NCBI GenBank assembly: GCA_013396995.1
Contig: VWZP01002845.1
Location: forward strand, 7,733,736 to 7,797,735
DNA: 64,000 nucleotides
Direction of reading: 5' to 3'
DNA from: Dicaeum eximium
Taxonomy: Eukaryota; Chordata; Aves; Passeriformes; Dicaeidae
The notes below the pieces were generated by a model that was given only the letters and a program-made list of their open reading frames with translations, had not been told where the DNA came from and did not search any database. Of this stretch, positions 14,101 to 29,100 are shown in pieces. Within the stretch, counting starts at the first letter, position 1, and every line of letters starts with the position of its first letter. The position numbers and the translations under genes were made by a program.

Positions 14101-17100
14101 AATACAGCTAACTTGAAATTATTATGGTCTCTATATTTCTACATTGCAAAGTCCAAATTATCACATTTCTCTTCATTTTTATTTTCCTTCCTGTCTCAGT
14201 TTCTCACCAAAGAAATGGATTATCTTTATAAGCAGTGAATCTGACTATACAGTGTAGTTGTTGGATATGTTTTTACCCTTTATTTTTTATAATTATGGCA
14301 TCATAGTATTGCTTTTAAGCAAAACAGGTGAAGCATAAAAATATGGGGTTTAAGCTGACTACATTTTTTGAAAGTTGAGATACTGCAACAGAATTTTGGT
14401 GTTTGGAATGGTTCTTTATTTCCACAACACTTTCTCCATTTGCATATGAGTTTGCTGTTTTTTCAGAGTAAACCCAGTCTCTGATACCAGATGGCAAATG
14501 TCGCCAATTTAGGAAAATACAGTTTAAATTATAATCTGCGGCTTTGTTTAACCAGCAGGTATAGCCAGGTGTGTTCCCTGTACAGTGTGTAGACAAAGGT
14601 CCCAGTCATTTATTTACTTTATGGTGATACAATTTAATACTCATCAAGTTACTATATGAGGAAAAGACAAATCAGTGTGCTGTTCTCCTGGGGTGTTTGT
14701 ATCTCTGCCTTTTTACAGACACTTCGACTTACACACCTAAAATTGAAGTTTTCACCACTTAGTATTGGCCCTTGAATGGGATTGCAATGGAATTGGTTAT
14801 CCAGATACATATATTTCAATTGAGGGCTTTTTTTTTCCAGTATTATAATTGATGCTGGAAGAAAAGCAAAAAAAAATCTGCCCAGCCATAACTGGCTGTG
14901 TCATTTGGGAAGTTCCATGCTGAATTTTGCCGAGCAGGCAATCTGGCGGTCTCGTAGCAGAGGTGCACACAGTGAAGGAGAGCTGCAGGCAGACTTAAAA
15001 CACTAGAACCTGGTTCTTTCTAATCAGACTGGAGAAAATGGTGCAGATATCAACAGATGCAGTGACTGCCTCAGCTCAAAGACCCTCCCCATAGGCCAGA
15101 GGAAATGCTCCATCTGGCTTCCTGGCAGAACTGTTCTTCACATGGAACATCCAGCTGAACACATGACCGTGGTTCACGGAAGAGGAGAGCCAAATTCCCT
15201 GCCTGGAAGTGATCTAGATTACAGTAGGAAAGTGCATGAACTAGAAGATTTGGTTTATTTTGAAAAGGTGTTGCCCAGTGAACAGCACCTGTTGCTTTTG
15301 TGTTCCTGCCCTGAGTTCCTTAAAAGGATGCTAACGATGTTAGGTGCTTTAGTGTCCTGGCTGTGAAAACAGTGCTAATGGTGGCAAATATCTGCTGGAC
15401 AGACCAGTTGTCTAGATCAGGGACTTTGCTCTCAGGCCCTTCAGTTTAGATTAATGAGTTATCACGTACTTTCAGTACCTCTCATTTTATATGCTTTATG
15501 TTAGGGGTAAACTTTAAAATTACTTCTAGCTACTGTTAGAAAAGGAATGACAATACAGAGTGTTCTATATTTGTTCTTAAAATGAAATTAGTGTTGTGAA
15601 ATACATGCATTGTCTCATTTCCAAATGATTAAAGATATGCTTCTTGATTCCCTGGTGAATACATTTTTTTTAACATTGAATTAGTAGTTGGGGACACAGC
15701 TACTTATCTCTTTTAAACAAAAAACCTATGAACTGAAATTAGATCTGTCTATATGCAGTGTACTTCTAGACTCACACATGAACAGTTTCATATTATTTGA
15801 GTATAAGTTGTTTAAGTTGTTTTAGCCGGTCTACTTCTCTTCTTTTTTCTTTCTTCTTTTTATTTTTTCCCTGTGGTTCTAAAAGAAGTAAATTATATTA
15901 GTCATTCACACGTTTCTCTCTGCTTACCTGGTCAAGACAAGGCTTTACACTTGGACCTTTGGAGACTGCAGAATTGTGATGCATCTCAACCACAAGAACT
16001 GTGCAGGTCATCATAACTTGTCCATCTGCTCCCTAGAATCTCTACCTGGTTTAAAGTTTTCTACCCAGCGCTTCTAAGTCTGCTCAGTATAACTAAAGAC
16101 TGCCTAAAACTGAAGGAAAGCAATGGTTGGGAGCTATGCTCTTCTCTAACAGAGGTGCAACACATCAGATTTCACAAGAATCTAGTCCAAGAGTTAAATT
16201 AATATCCCTCCCCAAAGAGTCCGTCATTAATCTTGTAACCTCTCCGTTCAGATGGAATGCACATTTTTTCTAGACCTATCTTCTCCAACATAAATATGTA
16301 TGTTTTGTGTCAGCAATTTAACATTGAATTCTGTTGAAAAGCTTTTAGATACTTTAAACCAAGGAGCGGTGTGATGTTGTGCTTTAAAGAAAGTTCTTCA
16401 GACAGGCAAACCCCCTAAAGAACCAAACTGTCTGACACCAAAACACTAGATTATTGAAAAAGTGCTGGGTCATTTTTTACCTCATGGACAAGGAAATTAT
16501 TTTATTTTTCCATGTGATCTGATGACATAGTAACCTCAAGAGAGAGAAGGAAACCCATTTGAACAGGGGGTGGCTGGGAAGTTGGTGACAGGCCACCTGA
16601 GCCATTTTCAGCACCAAGAGCAACAGGGTTTGCACGTGCTGAGGATGGGTGTGCTCAGCCTTCAAGGCCAAGTCTGCCTGGATCAAAAGAGTGGGCTTCA
16701 TAGCACATCACACCTCCCGAGGGAGTCCTCCTAGTGGAATCTCTTTTTTTGGTGCAAAGTTACATTTTTCAAGTCTGCCACAACAGAGAGGCAGGGCCTG
16801 AGTTCTTGTGAAGAGCTGTCCCTAGGTGTGTGTAGGAGCTGCTTTCCCAGGCTGCCAGCGGGGCATGGGTCAGGTGGCCTCGGGCTTTGCAGTGCAACAT
16901 TCCCAGACTGCTTGGTACAGTCAACCTGCTCTCAATTAGAGAAGTTTCAACCTGTTTCTGTTTGGGGCTTAAAGTATCTCCCACAGCATCTATTCCCAGA
17001 TTAGTTTTAGCCCTGTTGGCTGGACACCATTTTTATTCTATACCTCCTTCTGAATTGATGCAGAACTGTGGGTGATGCACTGAAACCTGAAGATGTCCAT

Positions 17101-20100
17101 GAAGTTACATGTTCGTAACTACTGAAGGCCCTAAGTGTACAGCAGAGTGATTCCATGGCATTAGTTGTCATTAAGAAAAGAACTGATCCTCCCAGTAATA
17201 GGAACTATGGGTGTTACTGGATGCTGTTTATTGTTTAGAAGATGTTCTGTCAGACTTCTCAAATACTGTCTGTTATATCCTCAGTAGAATCATCTGTGCA
17301 CACTTCAGCCCTTCTGCATCAGACCTGAGGTATTCTTGAATCCTATCTAGTAAGAACGTGCCTGGCAAAACATGAGAAAACTTCAGTGTGGATTTACATT
17401 AGGATGAAAGCTGATTGATCATAAAAGACATAGTTTCATTCTGGCATCCACTTGAGACTGTCTGGGCTTTGCCAAAAAGGACTGCTTTTGGAGATCTGTA
17501 TCTCTTAGTCCCATTAGCTGGCCTGCTTACAGTTCTTTTGACTGGCTGTAACTGTTAGGATTCATTTCATAATGGACACATCTTTTAAACCTTCTTACCA
17601 GAACTGAGGTGTAGGATATATCCCAGAATCTGGGAGACTCAAAATGACAGAAAGCTTGAATTCTCTTTAGCAGTGTGTGAAGCTAGGCTGGGATAGAAGC
17701 CTGGCATGGTGAATTGCCTGAGTTAGCAGCTTAAAAACAAAGAGGACTTCAGAGAAGTGGACTCAGAAAAATTTGCAAAGATTTAGTCTTACCTTTGGAA
17801 AGATTTGGGGCATCACTAGCAGACAGAAACTAAGGCATTGACCTTGCCCAGCCTCACTCCTCTGCCCATTCTTCCATCCACTCACTCTTCTTCTGTCTTA
17901 ACTAAAAAAAAAATCAATCCAAAATATGTATTATTTTTACAATTTCTAGTGAAGTAAGACATTGCACAGCAAATACCATCTCTCAGGAAGCAAGCAAGAG
18001 AACAAGAAACGAATTGCAGATTTTAATCATGATGAATGCTTTCCAGTCATGCCTCAGGCAAATTCTGCAAGGAAAGGTGGTAAGAATCTAGAGACAGTAA
18101 GTCTATTAACATTTCAGATGAGTTCTGAAAATCAGTTAGGTACATTATTCTGAAAATCCCATCTCACTGTGCGATAAGTGTCTTCTCAGTGACACTTGTT
18201 GGTACTTGCTGCAGTATCAGGTCCTGAATGGCAAAAGCTCAGTGGGGAGCTACAGGATTAGGTAGGTCTTTGCTCATGACTCAGTGTTTGCAGCATCAGA
18301 GCTCTTGTGTTAACAACCTGTGTAATGTAATAAGGAAATAACTTGTGTTATCTGATGTTGCTTAAAAAGGAATAATTGCATAATTCAGCAGTTCATGATA
18401 CTTTTGAGAATTGTAGGAGGCGTTAACATTACTCTAGGAAAATTAGCCTATGTTTGTAATATGTACACACATGTTCATTAGTTCATAGACTTGTGTGGCA
18501 TCAGATTGTGTGGTCTTTGGGATTCTTTGTCTGAACCAATGGACCCTGGAACATGTCTGACTTCCCCAGTTGTGATATATGTCTCTGCCCCATCCTGTGC
18601 CTGTATCAAGATGAAACTCAGACCACTGGGATCCTTTTCCTACTCTGTGCCTCAGCTTTCTGTAAAATGCACAGATCAAAAGGGTTCTAGGGTGCAACGT
18701 CCCAAGGCCTGAAGCAGCCAAATACACCAGAGCACAAACTTTCACTCAGTTTAGATAGTGACTCAAATCTACCAGTCTGGTCTGCTTTACAGCCTGGGCT
18801 TGGGTTACCATTTCATTCTTATTGCCAAGAGAGACATGCCAGGGGTAAGTTATTCTTTTAACCAAGCTCACGAGGGCGAGGTGTTGGAAATATTAATAGA
18901 ATTCTCATTATCTTCTAACAGGGATTTGTCATGTTGGTACTAATTTATATAGATCAGCAGTAAAAGCTCCTAATGATTCTGTGGACAAAAAGGAATAATG
19001 TACTAACATGTACTTTAATTTAATAGCATTAACTCTAGGAAAAACATTTTTTTTAAATTTTACCCTTAAGGTGTAGTCTCTGTGGTCTCCTGTTGCATTT
19101 TATGCTTTAAAGAAATGTACTGTTTTGTCGTTTTAAAATATATTTAACTCTCACTAACATAGTGTTTGGACATCTGCCAGTTTCACTGTGGAATTTCAAC
19201 TGATAAAGAAGGTAGCCAGCAAGTAGGTGCATATTTGTTATAAATCCTGGGATAGGCTTTGTCATCTTAGATAAGATGAGGTAGGTATTGTTTGTATGCC
19301 TTTTTCTAGCTTGTAACTAGAGAAACATTAATAGAAGAAAAAAACTTTTGCTGTCACAGACTTAGTTTTGAAAAGGTTATTTTAAACCTAATTTTTCAGT
19401 TTGTTTTCAATACAATACTGATTATAATATGGAGTAATTAAATTAGAAACATTAAATCGTGTAATCATGAGTTCAGTTTTTAAAATTACATGAGCAAATT
19501 TATTCCTTGCATTTTCCAAGTCTCCTTTAAACATGTAAGCAAAACCCACAAAAAGCAGATTACAATCTAGCTGCAGTGAGGGAAATGTGGGTTCTTCTCT
19601 GTTTCTTTTTAGAAAACTTTGCATTCTGATATAAATAGTTTGCATTTGAATTTCGAATAAGCATACATGAATGTTTGACTTTTGGCTTTCAAAAAAGCAT
19701 ATACCAATGTTTATGTATCAGTCTTCACAGTAATCTGATGTGTTTAAACTTCAGAAGGATGGCTCTTGTGGGTATTTAAATATTCTTTGCCTGCAATTAA
19801 ATGATAAAAGTTCAGTAAGTACAGTTTGCATATGGCTTGAAAAGTGTTTTTTCCTAGGTTCACCCATACATAACTCATATCACTGGCATTTGGTGAACTG
19901 TAGCTTGTAGTAGAAATGAGGAATGTTACTGCTTTAACTATAAAATAACTGTGTCATGTATGCAGTAAGCATGAAACATAGGGGACTAATGGGACTTGTT
20001 ATTGATGATGCTGAAAGCTAAATAACCACTAGTATTAAATCTTATGAATAGACTCTTGTCTTTCATCTTACCTCTTCAACCAGATAAAAGACACAGAGGC

Positions 20101-23100
20101 TATCTAAATAGCCTCATATCTAAATGTCATAAGAATAGTTTGCTGAAATCCCTACAGACTTAAAAAAAAATTCTCTCTTCATGTTGCTTAGTGTTTTGTT
20201 GTGTTCAAAGAAATGCCAGTATGCTGGTGCTGAAAGAAGAATAGAGCAGAAATCCAGCATTACATGTGGGTTTAGGCTTGTTAAAGATTGAGCTGAAATA
20301 GTGTGTATCCCTTCTCTGCAGAAATTTCTTCTTCAGATTTTAGTAATATTTATAGAAAAGTCACTAACCTTGAAGATTTCCAAGAAGCCTTGTAAAACCA
20401 TATTATAATAGAGTATTGTCAGTGTTGGTATTTTCCTAGCTTCATTTATTAGACTGTCATGAATGTTTTTAAATGGCTGTAACATGTTAGAAATACCTAA
20501 CTAAAAATTTCCTTACAGATACTAACTTTATTTAAGCCTTCTATTCACCTAAGAATAAAGGTTTATAAATATTTAACTTGCAATCTTCTCCATTTTAATA
20601 ATAAATATAATAAAATATTACAATAAAATGCACTGATGGTGGTTGGAAATTGTTCTTATCTTTCATACAGAGTATTTAGAAGCAGAACTTAGAACACACT
20701 GTTAGCAGTTAATGTGGAAGAGTTGTTCAACTCTGAGATTCTGTGTGATAGCTTTGGAAACAGTAATTAAATTTTAAGTATCTCTTGGGAAATTCTAGTT
20801 CAAATAAATATTTTTTAGATTCGTGGTGAATATTAATGATCATGCAATGTATAATAATCTTTTGTTGTTGTTGTTTTTTGTTTTATAGGAAACAGATCTG
20901 GACAGCTGTAGTGTTAATACCCTGTTGCTGGTACATTTCTTTGGAAAACAAGGAAAGGAAAAACTTCGCTTTTCTGAGTTTTTCAGGTATTTTTTCAGCT
21001 AGGCAAGCCTAACAGGAGCCAGTCTTGTTCCTACCCCCTGTGCTTTACCCCAGCTCAGGCATTTATCTGACATCACACTGAGCTGATTCAGAAAATGAAG
21101 CACTGAAGTGCAGATGATTCATGACGCTGCATGATTGAATTCTCCATTTAGCTCCTAGAGTCTGCTGTCTGCAGGAGCTGAGCACTGTGATAACTCCTTG
21201 CAGCAGTGGGCTGGGAGGGTTGAGACTCCCATTCTTGGCAGCTGTGTGCTGGCGTACCTTAAAACAATGCGATTCATGAGTGGTTTTTGTGACCAAATCA
21301 CAAAAAAAGTGACTTCTAATCAATCAAAACATATTTTCTGAGCTGACATACTTCCTTTCCCATTACAGCTGTCATGGTAAGCTACAGAAAACTTCTCCAC
21401 TTGCTTCAAATTCCAGCTTTTGTTGAAACTTTCCCAGTGCCTTTTTCTCTACCATTTTAACTACTTTTGCAATGGGACTTTGCAGATACCTGTTTGAATC
21501 TTGACACACATATTGTAGCATGGCATCAAGAGAAGATTACCTACATCAGTATTACTTTTTCCATGAAAATAATCAGTAATTTACAGACTGCAAAAATAAA
21601 GTAGAATAATGTGTTTTGCTTCAGTTTGTATTCAGAAGTGGAGAATGTGTGGCAGCCCTCTTAAAAATGAATGTTTTTGCAATCAGTAGACTAAAAAGTG
21701 TTTGGCTCCAGTGGCTCTGGTACATACCAGTCTTCAAATAAACAACTTTTCCCTTTTGAAGACCTCAGCTCAACTGGAATCTAAGTGAGTAAAATAAGTT
21801 TAAGATGTCTCCAGCTCCCTTTTCTATAAATACCATAGATCCTCTCAATGAAACAAAAGGCAGAGAGCACCAGTAAAAGGTTGTGTTTGCATATACAGTG
21901 TAAGCTGAAAAGCCTCAGGTTTTAGATAAAATCCTACATTGACCCAATGAGGCATGACATTGATGAAACTATGTACCATGTACGTTCAGAACGCATAGGT
22001 TAGAGACCTTTGCCTGCCACACAGATAGAGGCCTGTAATCAAAATCAAACTCCCACATCTTGCTCTTAAAATTTGTGGGATAAGTGTAAGGTTTAATGCA
22101 GGTAATTTTTCAACAGTGGCAGTTATGTTTCGTGGGGCTGGAATGTGCCTCTTTATCACTGCGTAGACACTCCATCTCAGCTGCAGCATGACAGTGGAGT
22201 TTGTTTAAGACACAGAAAGGTGAATAAAAGGATTGCTGTCTTTTTAACCTCTGTGAGGATATCACCTTTCACATAATTTTATTTGCAAGTAAATCAAGCA
22301 CATCATTTCTGGGTTCCTATTGTTCAGAGAAAATGTGATTTCTATCTGATGGCCTCTCATAACACTTTACCTTCTGCGGGAAGCTATTGTTGGCTGCTTG
22401 ATCAAAGTGCCACACTGTTTTTACAAGAGATGACTGATGAGCTGTACAGACATAGATCATTGTCAAAAGCAGAAAATAATGATGGTAAATGCTTTTATCA
22501 TTTTCCAAGTTCTTGCCTAGAAAGCATTTCCATTGATCAGTGTAGTACCTAGTAGAAAGTGGAGGTGATTATGTTTGATTAGGACGCCCTAAAACTTGTC
22601 ACATTAGTTAAATACACAGATATTGGTGTGCTGTAGAGTCCTTAAAACTATAAAAACAAAAAATCCAAACCACCCAAAAGGAAAAAAAGAAAAACCACAA
22701 AAAATATAAAAAGAATCTCCCCCCAAAAAAGCAGGAATGCTTTCATTCTGAAATTTCACTGTACTTACATGGGAATTCTGAAAGCTGAGACCACTGTTCT
22801 CATCTCATTACTTACTTATATGTTCCTCATGCTCCCTCTTTTCAGTTTGTCTGGCATTAAAAAATCCTTTTGTAAGTGTGCAACCATCTGTATCTACATG
22901 TACACCAGCATTGTCCAAGCCTTTTAGTCCACAGGCCAAACATTTAAAAAATGTCAGACAGCCACAGTCGATATATCAGGGCAATTAATCTGCCCTGTTC
23001 TCCTTTCTTTGCATTCAGATGGCACAAAGAAAATGGAAACTGTCTACATCTCTTGGGGCAATGTGAGGCTGATGTAAACTAGTTCTTGTGCCTCTTTTCT

Positions 23101-26100
23101 TACTGCCCTGAACACAGGAGGCACACTGAGAATAAGGAGGGAAAATGGCCAAGCATCTGTCTCCAGCTGGTGCTTGCTTCTTGGGAAATCACAGATATTG
23201 ATACACACACAGACAGTCCTCAGGCAGTGTTTTCATCAAATGTAAAGGTAGATTCAGAGATCCTCAGGTTTCTAAGGTGGGACTCAGGGAACATATGTTC
23301 AGCTCCAGACTGCTAGATGAGTTCTTATTAGTTGTATTGTTCTTTACATAAGGACATTATAGTAATTATTAATAAGAATTTACAATTGCAAAAGCAAGTA
23401 TTTCCCTGGCAAATATAAGTATAAATTTCTGGAGTATGTTTGTGTATATCGTTACTAAAGATGTGGCCTCTTAGTCAAATACAGCTGGAACAGTATTCTC
23501 CTGTAACATTTGAAGAAAATACAGAACAATATGCAGTAAGCCTAAAATCATGTAACAAAAAGGATAGATTTAATATAGGAAGCCATCTTTCTTCTCAGAA
23601 GATCTGAATAAGTTTCTGTTTCAGATTACATCACTCAGTTTTACACCTCAACCGTAATGTCATCTTCTAACACCAGGTCCTGTCTTAGAGAATGTCCCTA
23701 GAATTCAAGGCTTTTGTATTCTTTTGTATGTATTTATCCTGGTTTTTAATACAGAAATAATTTTTTGTATTTTCCTTCAAAAAAGAAAATAACTTGTGCT
23801 TTAATTTCCAACTATATCAAATGCACTATCTTTTATTCTGAGTAGAAAACAATTTCGATTTCTAGGTATAGGAAATATTTCTTCCTGACAGACACTGGGG
23901 TTTTTTCCCCTTAAAAAAAGTCCCTTACTGATCTTGTTGAAGTATGTCTAATCCCAAATAAAAGAGGAGACAGTATTTCACTCCCTAAACAGTTTACAAC
24001 TGCTGTGATTTTTTTCTGTATTCTGTCCCCAAGCAAGCTTAAATCTCTTACATTCTCTTTGAAGGAAAAAAAGAAAGTGCAGAGAGTATGGAAAGGATAT
24101 TCAAAAAACTCCCTAACTGTTGTACTTTTTTCTGGGATGTCTTACAAAAAAGTACTTCCCAGTATGGTTAAACAATGGTAATCTTTTAATCATATGGGGA
24201 AAATTAACATTTCAATACAGTTTATGTAATTTTCTTACCTGCTTTCTTGCTTCCAAACATTTCAGCAGTTAATAGATTTTTGTACCAGAAATATTCTTTA
24301 ATTACGGTTCTTTTTTAATGTCTGCTTTAGATTGAAGGTGACAAATTGTATAACCATATACAGATCATGCCTTTTCCCTACCTATCCTGTTTCCTTCCTT
24401 CAGTATTTTGAATTCCTTGATACATTTTATTTGGAACCTTTCATTTAAGAATGATCCAGGCTGGACCCCACTGCTAGTGCTGACATTTTTGGGGGACTGT
24501 GGTGTGGGTGTGTGCCAGTGCATGGATGCAGGACCTCTTTCAGGTATCATCATCAGCCAGCATGCCATGCTTCTGCTGTGATGACAGCTTGTACATTTTC
24601 CGTGATTTTCATCTGGGGACTTAGAATTGCTTTGCAGAAATAGAGTATGATTGCTTGTCTCTGTTCCTACACTTTCATCTATGTGTGTACATATAGAGAG
24701 AGCCATAATATATAGAGAATACATCAGTTACAGCCAAGATCAGGCAGTGAGGAAGGGGAGAACAGCAACAAAAACTGGCTACATTATATTCCTGTCATAA
24801 CTCAATCTGAATATTTCCCAAATACTTAGTAAAGAGCATGAGAAAAATATTTTTCTTCCTTTCCTGTGAGCTTAGAAAAATAGTAGCTTGGTTAGTTTCT
24901 ACAGAACACTTAAAAATGAAAGTGAGTTGTTTGGTTTGGAAATGCTAAAGACAGTAAATCAAAGAGGGTTTTGCTTGCAATTCTGAAAATGATGAGATTG
25001 ATTAACTGTCTTAACACTTGCAAATCTGAATTTACAAGCATAGATCTAAATGTTCTCTAAAGGTTAATGGTCAAGCCTTTATTAGATTTTCTATATTCTG
25101 GTTTGAAAGTCAGATTGCAAAAAAGCAAGTTGCAGCTGGTTTGTCAGAGTCTTTTGGTGCAGAGAGGGTTATCAATTCTTCATAAGAACTGTGGTGTCCA
25201 AAGAGGAGCCGAAGCATGGTACAGATGCTGGGGTGGTATATGATATATCCACTATTGTCTTTGTTGTTAGATTCCCTTCCTGTAAATCAGTGCAACAGGA
25301 ACTGGTCAGCTCTGTATTAAGAGTGTTGAAGCTCTGCACAGACAGTTCAGGTCAAGAGGTGGAAAAAAAACTTTCCCTAACATTTCCTTTAGTTTTTCAA
25401 TGTACTTCTTTGTGTGCCATAAAGAATACAATGCTAGCACTTCTCCGCTTGGAGAGGGAATAGCTGCATTCCTGAGGTCTCCCCTCTTTTATTACATTTT
25501 CACTTCTACTTGTGGTGGATTAACGCTATTAAAGCTGAGTTGCCAAAAGCCTTGGGAGACTCCCTCTTTCTATGGTAGAGCCCATTACAAAATGAGGGAT
25601 AAATCCTGATAAGGTTTCTGGATGCTGTTGTAACACGATAACGAATTTGGCCATTGGCCTTCAACGTGGGTGTTTTAGAGAGTGTGGATGAAGTGGGCTG
25701 TCTTAAAGAAAGTGCTCTCTGTTCCTGGCCTTTTCTCCATCTTAAAAATTTATGGTTTACCTCTCCTTTTTGTTACTTGGAAACTTAGAGCTTTCTTTTC
25801 TTTTCAACCTGCTATAGCATAAGAGTATTCCCAGTGTAATCATTTTTTAATTGTAGAGCATATCTACAATCAGAATCCTGTTCCTGTACTTGAATTCTGA
25901 CTCCCTACAAAGTCCCCAGCCAAGATCCCACTGACTTTGGGAGAGCAGGAATTTCATTCCTGTGCTTGTTTTTCCTAATATATGGATACATTTTGAGGAC
26001 TTCACAGCTGAAACTCATTGCACTGTGATCCAGAAGATACAAAAGCAAATATCCCTAGTGATGTCTTGACATTTATATATCAAGTTTTACTTCCTAACCA

Positions 26101-29100
26101 GAAAGTTATTTTTAATAACTTTTAATAACTTTCACTTAAAAAAAAAAACTCATTAGGATTTTTAACTCGCTCATCTGGGAATAAGAGTGACCTAGAATGC
26201 TGATGCGATGATTCACAGTATTTTAATTTTTGTAATATTGGAAACTATCACATAAATTTTAAATTGCACATTTCAGCTACTGCTCCATATAGGATTTGAT
26301 ATGGCAGGAAATCTTCCCACTCTGGCTTGCCAGGAGCAAGCCTACAAGTTGAAATGAACTTCAATTAGAAGAGGGTGCAGAAGCAAGAACACACTGAAAA
26401 TGCTGCAGCCAAACCCTTCACTGTCTGCTCTGGCTTTGCTGCCCCTTTCAGCAGGCTGATGCGTGCAGCTTGGTGGGCTCCTTCCTCATCGTATAGGAAT
26501 GATTGATATTTCAGCTTTCCTGCCTTTATTGGGTGTGGCTAGTGGGCAGGTCACCAAGGCTTGTCTGCTTATGGAAATGCAATATTCAGAAAAGGTGGAA
26601 GAATCTGTTCCTATGTCATTGCCTGTGGCTAGCAACCAGTAAAGCAAATGACTGAGAGCTTGCTCCCCAAGATAAATAGCTCAATTCTCAAGACCTTAAG
26701 TCTGTTGCAAAATATGTCCACCTTTCATAGATAAAAATCCAAGAAAATAAAACACATGTTGTCTCATTTCCCTGCATCCAAGTTTTAGGCATATTTCTGT
26801 AAGTGACCTCATTTTCAGCAACTTCTCCTCCAGACCAGACGTTCCATGAGTTAGAAACTACAGTCAAATAAATTGTTCTGCACGGTCTTGGCTGTGCCTT
26901 ACAGCCAAGTACAAACCACAGATCCCAGATAACATCTTCTCCTTGCCTGTGATGGCCACTCTCAAAATGCAGCCAAGTGACCCTACTGAGTCTCTGCTGG
27001 GCTGACTCCATTGCCTGGTCTATATGCCAGGCCCATGGTGTTCTCTCCCTCTGCACCTCAACCTCCCTTCCCAAGATCTGGGGAGACTCCTGGGGGCCAT
27101 GGGTGCTTATGCCAGCCCATGGGGCTGGTCTCCCTGGCACACACTGGCTGTGGTGCAGCCAGAGGCAGAGATCTCCTTGTGAGTTACAAAGACAGGAGCT
27201 GGGCCTGAAAACAGAAGAGTGCTTTGCAAGGTGTGCAAGGCGCTCTGCAAGACAAAGGGCTGCCCAGTCACAGGGGTTGTACTGCGTGGTCCTTTGGTGT
27301 TTCATCCACTTCTGACAGGGAGAGCCCAGGGAATTGAAAGTGTATCAGGTCTTAAGGTGGACTGTGGAGGAGCACCTTAGTGTTTGACTATACTGTAGAG
27401 TCCCCTTTACTAAACCAGAAAGAGGCACGTATAAAATGTGACAGCATTTTGTCCTCTCCTCAGTATTACCCTAATTCAGCCCAAGCCTGAAACTTAAATT
27501 CACCTCCACTGTCAGGTTTTCATTTACCTGCATGTCCTGAGCTATGAAGCATTTGTTGGCCCTTTATTTGCATGTGCAGCTTTACCTGTTAGAGGGAGAA
27601 ATACAAGAGAGAGCTTATGCTGCAAGAGCAATCTTTAGCTAACCCCTTACAGACTTCACAGAGCTTCAAGCTACTAATTGTCCAAGTGATCTCATTAAAG
27701 AACTAAAGATAGCTGTGTGGACTCAAATGCTGTAATTTCAAGGGAAAGAATTCAAACCCAGTGAGGCCAGGCAAACATTGATGAGCAAATGAGCTTCTGC
27801 TGATACTGGCTACACAGACCCTTAGCTGTCCTCTTCTCCAATTAATTGCTTTGTCCCAGTATAAGAGTACTTCGTTCCCTTCTGTCAATAATTTCTGCAA
27901 CTCAATAAAGCAGGGTTCTTTAGCAATACAGAGGGGATTCTGGCAAGCACCACTGGTTTTAGCCTTTATTTAAAAATCACCGCTTGTTTTTGGATTGCCC
28001 CATTTCTGAAGTGGAAGATAACAAATGGATCATACTGTATTGTCTATGTTAACTTCTTCAAAATTAATGCTAGCCATGTAGACCAAACTGAAAAACTTGA
28101 AGCTACAACTCACAATTACAGCTCTGTACCTGCAGGTTGTTGCTTGCTTCTTGTAATACTTTTTTCTTTCTTTCCCAAAAGAATGGGTGTCTCCTAAAAA
28201 CCTTGATGTTGACTCTTATCCTTTTTTCAGACAGCTCTCTTCTTACTTTCCCAAACCCCTGCAACAATTTCTGTGCTCTTCTGAACTCCATACAAGTCAG
28301 TTGTAATCCTCTCTGATCTATCCTCTAGTGAGCACAGAACTGATTCGCCAAACCTCTGTATGTAGTTATAATCTTTGATACTTTCAGTCATCTTCTCCTA
28401 CAGCAATGATTTCAAGTTTCTTCTTTCACCTTTGTGATTATTATGGCCTCATCTTTTTAGGCACTTTGCAATCTTGTCATTCCTCTCTTATTAATATGAA
28501 ACCTCATAAATCATGTGTCGGTCCTTCGGTTACCATGTCCTTTTTCATTCATTCATTCATTCTGCTGCTGCCTTACCGATTCTTTTATCTCCTTATCTGC
28601 ACATTTTTAAACACGAGTAAAACCGAGACGTCCGATGCGTCCCTAAGTTCTGCTGGCAGCAGCCGCCTGTGCAGGCCGAGAGCGCGTCCTGCTGGTGTCC
28701 TTATGGAAACGCAGCCCTGGAAACATCGGCGAGCACGGGGAAATTAAACCAGTGGGGTATTTCAAACAACAATGTCGAAAGTGCCTGTGGCTCAGAGCTG
28801 CTGTCTGCCCCACTGATTAGCTAGGGTAGTAGAGGTGATACAGGGATGGAAGTATCAAGTGGTGGATAATATCTGTTTATACTTAGATTCATGGAAAATC
28901 TGCAAACAGAAGTCCAAGAAATGGAATTTGTGAAGTTTTCAAAGGGTTTGAATGTCATGAGAAAAGAAGACTTTGCGGCATGGTTGCTGTACTTCACTGA
29001 TGAGGAAAACAATGAAATTTACTGGCAGAATGTGAAAGACAGGATTGAAGCAGGAGAGGTTGGTACCCAAAGCATAGTTTGTTTTGCTTCCTCCTTTGTA

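Larger units (their letters stand above)
20987..28886 (+). other. MICU2 intron (7.9 kb)
   Basis: AT-rich intron. Notable contents are a 10-bp perfect hairpin at 24122-24155, a GC-richer stretch with a 205-codon antisense open frame at 26688-27305, and a CpG cluster at 28614-28737. No recognisable gene lies within it. Confidence 0.8.
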
